From NCBI GenBank assembly GCA_043813895.1, contig JBDRKQ010000048.1, positions 1 to 64,000 on the forward strand: DNA of 64,000 bases, given 5' to 3'. The first letter of the stretch is position 1, and every line of letters starts with the position of its first letter. The DNA comes from CAZTAR01 sp043813895. Its GTDB lineage: Bacteria; Planctomycetota; Phycisphaerae; UBA1845; UTPLA1. The position numbers and the translations under genes were made by a program. Shown here piece by piece: positions 43,125 to 51,285 of this stretch. Under the pieces are notes generated by a model that was not told the origin of the DNA, did not search any database, and saw only the letters and a list, made by a program, of their open reading frames with translations.

Positions 43125-43916
43125 ATGGAAGGTGACCGGTACTATTGTCTGTCAGGGCTGCCGACGTTGGGTGAGTTGGGCAGGGCGCCGCCGTTGAGTC
43201 CCGATCAGTTGCTGGAGCACTTGGCGCCGTGCCCGACTGCGCGCCGGGTTGCCGAGGTGTTGTTCCTGCACGACGATCTGCTTCAGCGCGAGGGGGTCGG
43301 GGCCGGCGAGTTGAGTTCAGTGCGTCCGGTTGTCTTGACGGATGAGCAGGTGCGGGGCGAGTCGCCGCTGCCGGCATACTTGTCTGCGTGCCTGCCTGAG
43401 CGAGGACGCTCGCAGTCAGGCGACGCACAGGCGGAATCGAGCGGCGACCCCGCGCGTGTGCTGCCTGCGGATACGACGTGGGAAGCATACTTTCGCCACG
43501 CAGCCGACATGGCGCGGACGTGCGCGTGCGGGTTCCTGGCTGATTGGGTGGCGTTCGAGGTCGGTTTGCGCAACGCGCTGGTCATCTCACGGGCCAAAGA
43601 ACTCGGGCTCGACGCGGATGCTTACCTTGTGGCGGTCGAACTGGGTGAGCCGGATGAGTCGTTCACGGAAATCGTCGACAAGCGGGCTGCTGCGGCGACA
43701 CCGCTCGCCGAGCTGGAAACGCTGATCAAAGTCCGCTGGGCGTGGCTGACCCAACATGAGGCGTGGTTCAGCTTCAGTGACGATGAGTTTGCCGCGTACG
43801 CCGGCAAGCTGATGCTGTTGATCCAGTTCGAGCGGCTCGTCAAGACAAACGAACCGGGCGCCTCGGCTGGCCAGGATGTGGACGCCTCGAAGCAACCGGA
43901 GGAAGTGGCTCGGTGA
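43125..43916 (+). CDS. DUF2764 family protein of the V-ATPase operon
   Basis: A 263-residue soluble protein of the DUF2764 family, known from V-type ATPase operons of chlamydiae, spirochaetes and Bacteroidetes, where it occupies the place of the C subunit gene. Seen here: YYCLSGLPTLGELGRAPPLSPDQLLEHLAP at the N-terminus and a helical body (WEAYFRHAADMARTCACGFLADWVAFEVGLRNAL). A role as a substitute central-stalk or assembly protein is plausible because no C or F subunit gene is present, but it is inference. A 142-bp gap with inverted repeat R5 separates it from subunit A. Confidence 0.85.
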   Translation: MEGDRYYCLSGLPTLGELGRAPPLSPDQLLEHLAPCPTARRVAEVLFLHDDLLQREGVGAGELSSVRPVVLTDEQVRGESPLPAYLSACLPERGRSQSGDAQAESSGDPARVLPADTTWEAYFRHAADMARTCACGFLADWVAFEVGLRNALVISRAKELGLDADAYLVAVELGEPDESFTEIVDKRAAAATPLAELETLIKVRWAWLTQHEAWFSFSDDEFAAYAGKLMLLIQFERLVKTNEPGASAGQDVDASKQPEEVAR

Positions 43917-43944
43917 ACGGGGCGATCAAAGCCGGAATGTGTGC

Positions 43945-44006
43945 CACTGCTCTTGAGCAGTGTCCTGCTGGATGCCTCATCGACAAAGCACTGCTCAAGA
44001 GCAGTG
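43945..44006. repeat. R5: perfect 18-bp inverted repeat of palindromic arms
   Basis: Left arm 43945-43962 (CACTGCTCTTGAGCAGTG) and right arm 43989-44006 (CACTGCTCAAGAGCAGTG) are exact reverse complements, and each arm is itself a near-palindrome. The match extends outward to about 22 of 24 bases. It lies in the transcript between DUF2764 and subunit A and could fold as one long hairpin or two short ones. Confidence 0.8.
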
Positions 44007-44058
44007 GTACACCAGCCCGCAGATTCAGGAGTGAAGTTGCACTGGAGGAAGTGACTCT

Positions 44059-45786
44059 GTGAAAGGGACGATCAGGGCGGTTTACGGAAACCTCGTCATT
44101 GCCGAGACGTCCGGCCGCGTCGTACAGAACGCGGTGGTCTATTGCATCCGGTCGGACGGGACGCGGCTGTTGAGTGAGGTGGTGCGCGTTCGCGGGCGCA
44201 TGGCGGACCTGCAGGTGTTCGAGGAGACGCGCGGTCTTCGCGTCGGGGACGAGGTCGAGTTCCACAACGAGATGCTCTCGGTCGTTCTGGGCCCCGGGCT
44301 CCTGGGGCAGGTGTTCGACGGTCTTCAGAATCCGCTGCCGAAGCTGGCCGAGGAAGTGGGCTACTTCCTCGAGCCCGGACATTACATCCACGCGTTGCCG
44401 ACGGACAAGCTGTGGGACTTCACGCCGAAGGTGCAGCCGGGCGCGACCGTCGAAGCGGGCGATACGCTCGGCACCGTGCCGGAAGGTCTTTTCACGCACC
44501 ACATCATGGCGCCATTGGGCCGGCGGGGGCTCTTTCGGGTCGAGCACGTGGCCGATGCCGGAGCCTATGCGGTGGATCAGGAAATCGCCGTGCTCGAGGA
44601 CGACGCCGGTGAGTCGCACAAGCTCACCATGGAGCAAAGCTGGCCCGTGAAGATCCCGTTGAACGTATCGCGTCGGCGTCTCCTTCCGACCGAGCCGCTC
44701 GTGACGCGCGTGCGGATCATCGACTCGTTGTTTCCCGTCGTTCGCGGGGGGACGTATTGCATTCCCGGTCCGTTCGGGGCGGGCAAGACGGTGCTCCAGC
44801 AGATCACGTCGCGGCACGCGGAGGTCGACATCGTCATCGTGGCGGCGTGCGGGGAGCGCGCAGGCGAGGTGGTCGAGACGCTTCGCGAGTTTCCCGAGTT
44901 GATCGACCCGCGGACCGGACGCAGTCTGATGGAACGAACCATCATCATCTGCAATTCGTCGGCGATGCCGGTCGCGGCCCGCGAGGCGTCGGTGTATACA
45001 GCCGCGGCGCTGGGTGAGTACTACCGGCAGATGGGGCTGAACGTGCTGCTGCTGGCGGACTCGACCTCGCGATGGGCGCAGGCGATGCGGGAGCTGTCGG
45101 GGCGGCTGGAGGAAATCCCCGGCGAAGAGGCGTTTCCGGCGTATCTCGAGAGTCGAATCGCCGCGTTTTACGAACGTGCCGGGATCATCGAGTTGCGGGA
45201 CGGGCGGAAGGGCTCTCTGACCATCGGCGGCACGGTCAGCCCGGCCGGCGGGAACTTCGAGGAGCCGGTGACGCAGGGTACGCTGAAAGTCGTCGGCGCG
45301 TTTCACGGTTTGTCACGCGCTCGCAGCGATGCACGGCGTTATCCGGCCATCGATCCGCACGAGTCGTGGAGCAAGTACGCGGGCATCATCGATCCGGACA
45401 AGGTCGTCAGAATGCGCAGCCTGCTGGCACGCGGCAGCGAAGTGCGTCAGATGATGACCGTCGTCGGCGAGGAGGGAACGAGCGTCGAGGACTTCACCGA
45501 GATGCTGCTGGCCGACTTCATTGACAACTGCTTTTTGCAGCAGAACGCGTACGACGACGTCGACGGAGCGACCCCGGCCGACCGCCAGGTATTCGCGTTC
45601 GACAAGCTCCTCGAGGTTGTCGAGTTGGACTTCGACTTCAGGGTCAAGACCGATGCGCGTGAGACGATGGTGCGCATTTCCGATCTGTTCCGCAACTGGA
45701 ACTACGCCGCGACGGACAGCGATGAGTACAAGCAGCTGATCGGACAAATCGACGCGTTCATCGCGATGAAGGGACGCGAAGCATGA
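44059..45786 (+). CDS. ntpA: V-type ATP synthase subunit A (catalytic)
   Basis: The catalytic nucleotide-binding subunit of the rotary head (575 residues). The P-loop is GPFGAGKT at 237-244, followed by ACGERAGEVVETLREFPEL (Walker-B/GER region), LADSTSRWAQAMRELSGRLEEIPGEEAFP and SPAGGNFEEPVTQGTL, all family-diagnostic, and the A-subunit-specific non-homologous region at about 110-190. A GTG at 44059 is the start, with GGAGGAA upstream. It overlaps subunit B by four bases (ATGA). Confidence 0.97.
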   Translation: MKGTIRAVYGNLVIAETSGRVVQNAVVYCIRSDGTRLLSEVVRVRGRMADLQVFEETRGLRVGDEVEFHNEMLSVVLGPGLLGQVFDGLQNPLPKLAEEVGYFLEPGHYIHALPTDKLWDFTPKVQPGATVEAGDTLGTVPEGLFTHHIMAPLGRRGLFRVEHVADAGAYAVDQEIAVLEDDAGESHKLTMEQSWPVKIPLNVSRRRLLPTEPLVTRVRIIDSLFPVVRGGTYCIPGPFGAGKTVLQQITSRHAEVDIVIVAACGERAGEVVETLREFPELIDPRTGRSLMERTIIICNSSAMPVAAREASVYTAAALGEYYRQMGLNVLLLADSTSRWAQAMRELSGRLEEIPGEEAFPAYLESRIAAFYERAGIIELRDGRKGSLTIGGTVSPAGGNFEEPVTQGTLKVVGAFHGLSRARSDARRYPAIDPHESWSKYAGIIDPDKVVRMRSLLARGSEVRQMMTVVGEEGTSVEDFTEMLLADFIDNCFLQQNAYDDVDGATPADRQVFAFDKLLEVVELDFDFRVKTDARETMVRISDLFRNWNYAATDSDEYKQLIGQIDAFIAMKGREA

Positions 45787-47084
45787 GGAAGTACTACGAC
45801 GACATCCGACGGATCGCCGGGAACGTGGTGAAACTGCGGGCGAGCAACGTCGGTTATGATGATCTGGCGGTCATCAAGTCGGACCGGGGCAGTTCGCTCG
45901 CGCAGGTGATCCATCTGGAGAGCCAATGGGTAAGCCTCCAGGTGTTCGGCGGCACGCAGGGCGTCTCGAACAAGGACCGGGTCGAGTTCCTGCACCGACC
46001 GATGCAGGTGCCGTTTTCGGAGGGTGTGCTGGGCCGGGTGTTTGACGGTTCCGCGAGACCGCGCGACGGGCGCGGGCAGGTCGATGGAACACCGACCGAC
46101 CTGGGCTCACCGCCGGTCAATCCGATCAAGCGGCGCCAGCCTGACAAGATGGTTCACACGGGCATCCCGATGATCGATGTGTTCAACTCGCTCGTGGAGT
46201 CACAGAAGCTGCCGATCTTCTCCGTCGCCGGTGAGCCGTACAACGAACTGCTGGCCCGCATCGGGCTGCAAGCCCAGGCGGACGTCATCATTCTCGGCGG
46301 GATGGGTCTGCGGCACGACGACTATCTGAAGTTTCGGCACGCGTTCGAAGAAGGGGGCGTGTCGGGCCGAACGGTGATGTTTATCCATACTGCGGCCGAT
46401 CCGGTCGTCGAGTGTTTGCTCGTGCCGGACCTGTGCCTGACCGTCGGTGAGCAGTTCGCCCTGCAAGGCAAGCACGTGCTCGTGCTGCTCACGGACATGA
46501 CCGCCTTCAGCGACGCGCTGAAGGAAATCGCGATCACGATGGAGCGGATTCCATCGAACCGGGGCTACCCGGGCGATCTCTATACGCAACTGGCCAAGCG
46601 ATATGAAAAGGCCGTCGACTTCGACGGGGCGGGGTCGCTCACCTTGTTGGCGTGCGTGACGATGCCCGGCGACGACATCACCCACCCCGTGCCGGACAAC
46701 ACGGGGTATATCACCGAGGGGCAGTTCTATCTGCGCAACGGTCGGATCGAGCCGTTCGGTTCGCTGTCGCGACTCAAGCAGCAAGTCAACGGCAAGACGC
46801 GCGACGACCACCGCGCGATCATGGACGGCTGCATTCAGCTCTACGCGACGTGCCGCGAGAGCCGCGAGAAGCGCGACATGGGTTTCGAGATGTCCGATTG
46901 GGACAAGAAGCTGCTGAAGTACGGCCTGCTGTTTGAAGACCGGATTATGGACCTGTCGGTCAACATCCCGCTGTCCGCGGCGCTGGATCGGTGCTGGACG
47001 ATTCTGGCTGAGTGCTTCAAACCGGCGGAGACGGGCATCCGGCGGTCGATCATCAAGAACCATTGGCCCAAACCGTTGTCGTAG
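45783..47084 (+). CDS. ntpB: V-type ATP synthase subunit B (regulatory)
   Basis: The non-catalytic nucleotide-binding subunit (433 residues). It is homologous to A but lacks a P-loop: the place is SVAGEPYNELLARIG. LTDMTAFSDALKEIAITMERIPSNRGYPGDLYTQLAKRYEKA and ITHPVPDNTGYITEGQFYL are B-subunit signatures. Translationally coupled to A by an ATGA overlap. It is followed after 42 bp by subunit D. Confidence 0.97.
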   Translation: MRKYYDDIRRIAGNVVKLRASNVGYDDLAVIKSDRGSSLAQVIHLESQWVSLQVFGGTQGVSNKDRVEFLHRPMQVPFSEGVLGRVFDGSARPRDGRGQVDGTPTDLGSPPVNPIKRRQPDKMVHTGIPMIDVFNSLVESQKLPIFSVAGEPYNELLARIGLQAQADVIILGGMGLRHDDYLKFRHAFEEGGVSGRTVMFIHTAADPVVECLLVPDLCLTVGEQFALQGKHVLVLLTDMTAFSDALKEIAITMERIPSNRGYPGDLYTQLAKRYEKAVDFDGAGSLTLLACVTMPGDDITHPVPDNTGYITEGQFYLRNGRIEPFGSLSRLKQQVNGKTRDDHRAIMDGCIQLYATCRESREKRDMGFEMSDWDKKLLKYGLLFEDRIMDLSVNIPLSAALDRCWTILAECFKPAETGIRRSIIKNHWPKPLS

Positions 47085-47126
47085 GCGGCACGCGGAGCAC
47101 ACAACGGTCCACGTTGAAATCGAAGT

Positions 47127-47783
47127 ATGGCGACGAAGATCAAGATGACACGGCCCGAGCTGAAGCGTTATCGCGATGCGCTGAGGCGATATGAGCGCTA
47201 CCTGCCGTTGCTCAAGCTCAAGCAACAGCAGCTCCAGCAGGCGCAGCGTGAGAGCGCCCGTCGGCTCCGCGAGCAGGCAGAAGCCGTTCAAGAGATCGAA
47301 GCCCGGATCCGCGAATACGAGGCTGTCCTGACCGACGTGGCGGGCGTTTCAGTTGCCAGACTGTCTGAGTTCGAGGACATCAGCATCTCCCGGCGGAACG
47401 TCGCCGGCGTCGAGGTCCCCGTGTTTCATGAGGTGCGTTTCCCGCCGGCGAATTACAGCCTGTTCGGCACGCCGTCATGGGTCGATCGTGCGCTCGAGGA
47501 TCACCGCTGGCTCGCTCGTGAGCGAGCAGAGCTCGACGTGCTACGCGAGGAGTACGGGCTGATCAGCCGCGAGCTGACGCGAATCATTCAGCGTGTGAAC
47601 CTGTTCGAGAGGATCAAGATTCCCGAGGCACAGGAAGCAATCCGGGTTATCCGGATCAAACTGGGTGACAGGATGACGGCCGCGGTCGGCCGGGCGAAGA
47701 TCGCGAAGAACCAAGCCGCCGCGGGACTTCAGTCGGATATCGAGGACGCCGCGGAAGAGGACGAGAGTCACGACACAGCTTGA
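47127..47783 (+). CDS. ntpD: V-type ATP synthase subunit D (central shaft)
   Basis: The rotor shaft subunit (218 residues), a long antiparallel coiled coil: N-terminal helix ALRRYERYLPLLKLKQQQLQQAQRESARRL and C-terminal helix RELTRIIQRVNLFERIKIPEAQEAIRVIRIKLGDRMTAAVGRAKIAKNQ, matching D subunits. The VNLFERIKIP segment is the family hallmark. It is separated from I by a 99-bp gap containing repeat R2. Confidence 0.93.
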   Translation: MATKIKMTRPELKRYRDALRRYERYLPLLKLKQQQLQQAQRESARRLREQAEAVQEIEARIREYEAVLTDVAGVSVARLSEFEDISISRRNVAGVEVPVFHEVRFPPANYSLFGTPSWVDRALEDHRWLARERAELDVLREEYGLISRELTRIIQRVNLFERIKIPEAQEAIRVIRIKLGDRMTAAVGRAKIAKNQAAAGLQSDIEDAAEEDESHDTA

Positions 47784-47804
47784 GGCAGCCCCACAAAGCC
47801 TGTG

Positions 47805-47868
47805 GCACGGGCAGGATGCCCGTACCACCCATATGAAATGTGCAACTTATTCATGCGCGAGTCCTAAG
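47805..47868. repeat. R2 repeat, copy 1 (64 bp)
   Basis: This 64-bp sequence recurs at 60917-60980 with one base difference (G at 47814 region versus A). It starts with a small hairpin (ACGGGCA/TGCCCGT), then CCACCCATATGAAATGTG, and ends GTCCTAAG. Its last three bases AAG join the following GAG to make the AAGGAG ribosome-binding site of subunit I. Confidence 0.9.
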
Positions 47869-47871
47869 GAG
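47866..47871 (+). promoter_or_regulatory. Ribosome-binding site of subunit I, partly formed by repeat R2
   Basis: AAGGAG lies 11 nt before the GTG start at 47883. Its first three bases are the end of repeat R2; the other R2 copy is followed by TGC and has no such site. A GGGAG closer to the start is too near to work well. Confidence 0.55.
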
Positions 47872-47882
47872 AACGGGAGCCC

Positions 47883-49652
47883 GTGATCGTTCCGATGCAC
47901 AAAGCGCTCGTTGCGGTTCGTAGCGAGGATCGCGATCGGTTGCTCGAACGCCTGCGCGAACTGGGTGTCGTGCACCTCGTTCCGGTCGACCCGGCCCGCG
48001 CGGTCGCCGACGAAAAGACGCTTGCACGCATCCGAGATGTCGAACAGGCGCTCCGCGTTCTCTCCGGCATCACGCCCGCCGGTGAGCGGCCGGATGTGCC
48101 AATGGAAGAAGTGGCCCAAACCGTGCTCGATACTCACCGGAAGACCGCCGAGCGCCGGAACCGACTCATCGCACTGAATCGCCAACTCGATCAGATGAAA
48201 ACTTGGGGAGATGTGCGGCTAGGACAGTTCGACAAGCTCCGCCAGGCCGGGATCGACGTGCGGTTCTACTCGGTCTCCGACGCGGAGGTCAGCCGGATTG
48301 AGGCGGAATGCGTACACACGATCGCCCCGTTGCCGGGCGGCCGATCGCTCGTGGCGGTCATCGATCGGCAGGGCGCCCCGGAACCGCCCAAGGGCGCGAC
48401 GAGCGTTCCGTTGCCGCGGGAAGACGCGCCGTCGATTCGCGCGAAGGCGGATGAAATCGACGCCGCGATGAAGCGGGATGCGGCGTTGCTCGGCCGGCTC
48501 GCCCATTTGACGGAACGAATGGAGGCCCGGCGGCTGCAACTGGCACAGGAGGCCGATTACATCGCAGCGCTGCGCGGCAGCTTGGGCACGGACGACCTCT
48601 CGGCCATTCAGGGCTGGATTCCGGCGGAGCAGAGCGATTCGCTCGAATCGGGCATTGCCCGCGCCGGTATCGCCGCCGCCGTTCGGCTCAGTGAACCGGC
48701 AGAGGATGAGCAACCACCCACCCAGATCCGCTATCCTGGATGGACCCGACCCATCAAGGGGCTGTTCGAGCTGCTCGGGACGGTCGCGGCGTATCGGGAG
48801 TTCGACGTGTCGGCGCCGTTCATGATCGCGCTGCCGATCTTCGCAGCCATGCTGATCAGCGACGCGGGCTACGGCGCTGTGCTGTTGTTCGTTCCGCTGT
48901 TGGGTTATCGCAAGATCGCGCCGACACTGGGCGCGGAGTTCACAAAACTGTTGATGATCGTCGGCGCGGTCGCCATGATCTGGGGCGCGCTGTGCGCCAG
49001 TTTCTTCGGCTGCGTGCTCTACACGCCGCCGATCCCGGTTGACCTGTCGACTCAGTCGCGCGAACTGGTGATGCGCATCAGCTTCGTGATGGGCGCGATT
49101 CACCTTGCCATTGCGCAGTTGTGGCAGGCCGTGGCGCTGTATCCGAATCTGCGGTTCTTGAACAAGATCGGCTGGGCCGTGTTTCTTGTCGGCATGTTGG
49201 GCGTGGTCATGATGTTCGTGCTTGGCGCCGAGATGTCCTGGCGAACACCGTGGCCCTATTGCTTGATCGCCGGAGCGACGCTCACAATCCTGTTTCGTGA
49301 TCTGGGACGCAACGTCTTCAAGTCGATCGGGCTCGGATTGGCGGACTTCCCGCTGTCGCTCTTGTCCTCCTTCTCCGACGTGATCAGCTACGTTCGGCTG
49401 ATGGCGGTGGGATTGGCCAGCAGTGTGCTGGCGGTGAGCTTCAACGAGATGGCGATGAGCGCCGACTTTTGGCCGCTGACCGTCGTCATTCTCATCTTCG
49501 GGCACGGGCTCAATCTCGGATTGGCCTTGATTGCCTTGTTCGCGCACGGCGTGCGTCTGAACATACTGGAATTCTCGAACAACCTCGGTATGCAATGGGC
49601 GGGGTATGCCTACGCCCCGTTCCGCGCACGAATCAGTCAGGAGAACACATGA
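47883..49652 (+). CDS. ntpI: V-type ATP synthase subunit I/a
   Basis: The membrane stator subunit that forms the ion half-channels (589 residues). The N-terminal soluble half (1 to about 290) is helical; the C-terminal half has about seven membrane segments starting with SAPFMIALPIFAAMLISDAGYGAVLLF, and the essential arginine is Arg505 in DVISYVRLMAVGLASS. GTG at 47883 is the start by position; an ATG at 47895 is an alternative. Its stop overlaps the K start (ATGA). Confidence 0.94.
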   Translation: MIVPMHKALVAVRSEDRDRLLERLRELGVVHLVPVDPARAVADEKTLARIRDVEQALRVLSGITPAGERPDVPMEEVAQTVLDTHRKTAERRNRLIALNRQLDQMKTWGDVRLGQFDKLRQAGIDVRFYSVSDAEVSRIEAECVHTIAPLPGGRSLVAVIDRQGAPEPPKGATSVPLPREDAPSIRAKADEIDAAMKRDAALLGRLAHLTERMEARRLQLAQEADYIAALRGSLGTDDLSAIQGWIPAEQSDSLESGIARAGIAAAVRLSEPAEDEQPPTQIRYPGWTRPIKGLFELLGTVAAYREFDVSAPFMIALPIFAAMLISDAGYGAVLLFVPLLGYRKIAPTLGAEFTKLLMIVGAVAMIWGALCASFFGCVLYTPPIPVDLSTQSRELVMRISFVMGAIHLAIAQLWQAVALYPNLRFLNKIGWAVFLVGMLGVVMMFVLGAEMSWRTPWPYCLIAGATLTILFRDLGRNVFKSIGLGLADFPLSLLSSFSDVISYVRLMAVGLASSVLAVSFNEMAMSADFWPLTVVILIFGHGLNLGLALIALFAHGVRLNILEFSNNLGMQWAGYAYAPFRARISQENT

Positions 49653-50194
49653 TGATATCTGGGATTGCACTCGGCGGGCTTACTGGCACGGACGCGACGG
49701 CGATACTGGCCTCGGGGGAAACGATCATGCCCTTCCTCGGTCAAATGGGCGCCGGCCTGGCACTGGGCCTGGCCGCGTTGGGCAGCGCGATCGGGATCGG
49801 CAAGGCCGGCCAAGCCGCCGCGGGGGCATGGGCCAAGGAGGCCAAGGCGGGAAGGAACCTCAACTTCACGTACATCATCCTGCTCGGCATGCCGATCAGC
49901 CAGACGCTCTACGCGATGATCGTGATGAACAACATGCGCCCCGCGGTCAATGACCCCGCCACCGACCTGGCGGACGCCGGCCTGCTGCTTGGCATCGGCC
50001 TGTGGACCGGCCTGGGAGAAATGGCCTCGGCGTGGATGCAGGGCCTGATCGGCGCCGCCGGTATCCGCGGCTTGAGCGAAAGCGAAGGCAAGGGCTTCGC
50101 TTTCCTCATCATCGCCATGGGCATCATCGAAACCGTCGGAATCTTCACCATGGTCTTCATGCTCGGCATGATCCCCGAACTGCTCGCCAAATGA
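49649..50194 (+). CDS. ntpK: V-type ATP synthase subunit K (rotor proteolipid)
   Basis: The 181-residue, four-helix proteolipid that makes the rotor ring. Two homologous hairpins are seen (residues of about 28-95 and 108-178). The ion-binding Glu is Glu161 in the last helix (IIETVGIF), and residues equivalent to the Na+ ligands of Enterococcus hirae NtpK are largely present: Ser84 (Thr64), Gln85 (Gln65), Tyr88 (Tyr68), Gln131 (Gln110). GGAG lies upstream of ATG 49649. The open frame upstream to 49469 belongs to the I subunit region. It is the last gene of the operon. Confidence 0.95.
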   Translation: MMISGIALGGLTGTDATAILASGETIMPFLGQMGAGLALGLAALGSAIGIGKAGQAAAGAWAKEAKAGRNLNFTYIILLGMPISQTLYAMIVMNNMRPAVNDPATDLADAGLLLGIGLWTGLGEMASAWMQGLIGAAGIRGLSESEGKGFAFLIIAMGIIETVGIFTMVFMLGMIPELLAK

Positions 50195-50229
50195 GTGCGC
50201 GCCTCGACAAGCCGAGGTCGACCAACCCG

Positions 50230-50904
50230 TCAAGCCCTCTCCACGATGCGGCCGTTGAGCGGGCATACCGGTCGGGCGTTGTGGCCGATGAGTTCGACGA
50301 AGCGATCGATCTGCTCCCGTGAGACCTCGACCGGCTCCTTCATGATGAACCACTTCACGTCTTCCGTGCAAGGCGGCGTTGTCAGGGAGCCGTCGTAGGC
50401 GTAGTAACGCCAATCAACGGGAAACAGGTCGTGGGAGCAGATTCGAATACCGGTATCCACCGTTGTCCGCGTGGCCGGGATCCTGTCCCAAAACGTAGCC
50501 AACATCAGGTGTTCGGCGCCCTCGACCATCATGATCCCGATAACGGCCAAGTTCCCATCGGCATCCCGGTGTACGAGGTGGACCTCCATGTCAAAAGGTG
50601 TGCCGGCAATGTGGTGCTCGCTCGGGCTGTGAAAGTGAAACTGGAGTAGATCGTAGACACAGCCGTCAACGGTGAGCGAGCTGCCTTTCTCGCAGTTGAC
50701 TTGAACTGTGCGCCCGTCGTTGACCAGGATGGCGGGACTGCGGCCGTACTTCGCCGCCAGGAGACCCAAGGCAGGATTGGCGACCGCCTCGGTGATGTCG
50801 ATCGGGGATTGCCGCGTGCCTGTCTTGCACAGGCCATATGCCGGGTCGAGGTCTCCCCATTGCGCCGGGCCGTGCGGGCTTTCATAGGACCAATGCGCAG
50901 CCAT
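50230..50904 (-). CDS. Alpha-class carbonic anhydrase without a signal peptide
   Basis: Interconverts CO2 and bicarbonate. The 224-residue protein keeps the alpha-CA core: WSYESPHGPAQWG at the start, RQSPIDI, zinc ligands His90 and His92 in LQFHFHSPSEH and His109 in MEVHLVH, and DGSLTTPPCTEDVKWFIM. No N-terminal signal is present, although most bacterial alpha-CAs are periplasmic, so it may be cytoplasmic; no upstream in-frame extension is visible. AGGAAAGG lies before the ATG at 50904 and a good promoter candidate at 50945-50972. Confidence 0.93.
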   Translation of the reverse strand: MAAHWSYESPHGPAQWGDLDPAYGLCKTGTRQSPIDITEAVANPALGLLAAKYGRSPAILVNDGRTVQVNCEKGSSLTVDGCVYDLLQFHFHSPSEHHIAGTPFDMEVHLVHRDADGNLAVIGIMMVEGAEHLMLATFWDRIPATRTTVDTGIRICSHDLFPVDWRYYAYDGSLTTPPCTEDVKWFIMKEPVEVSREQIDRFVELIGHNARPVCPLNGRIVERA

Positions 50905-50944
50905 GTGTTGTGCCTTTCCTGGTTTTTCGTCGGCCGTTCGTAAT

Positions 50945-50972
50945 AGGATACTGCTGTTCTGTTGCTCGTCAA
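50945..50972 (-). promoter_or_regulatory. Candidate promoter for the carbonic anhydrase gene
   Basis: Read on the minus strand: -35 TTGACG (50972-50967, 5 of 6), 16-base spacer, -10 TATCCT (50950-50945, 4 of 6). The leader to the ATG at 50904 would be about 35 nt. Confidence 0.45.
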
Positions 50973-51084
50973 ATGATGGACTCGTTTGGGCGCCACTGGC
51001 AACCGTCGGTCGAGCTGCAACGCCTCACCACGCACGCAACGTGGCTCGCGAATCGGCGCATGATCTCACTCGCGCAGGGTACCC

Positions 51085-51285
51085 AATCCGAGCCCCGAGC
51101 GCAAGCGAGCGGGTACGAAGACCCAACGGCCTGCCCACGAATACCCAGCGCTGGCCAAGAAATTGCATGAAGCGATTCTGAGTGCGGGAATGCGGGTGCC
51201 GAGGACTGCGATCCCGCGTTCCCAGTATCAAAATCGATGCTTCTCCGCATTAATGCAATATCTTGTGGCGCTTGGGGCTCGGATT
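51085..51285. repeat. R1 repeat arms (third copy, expanded interior)
   Basis: Left arm AATCCGAGCCCCGAGCGCAA begins at 51085; a right arm GGCGCTTGGGGCTCGGATT ends at 51285. The interior is longer than in the 17350-17468 copy and not similar to it. Confidence 0.6.

Noticed and set aside
43840..45306. 488-residue minus-strand open frame opposite ATPase subunit A
   Set aside because: Antisense to a universally conserved catalytic subunit.
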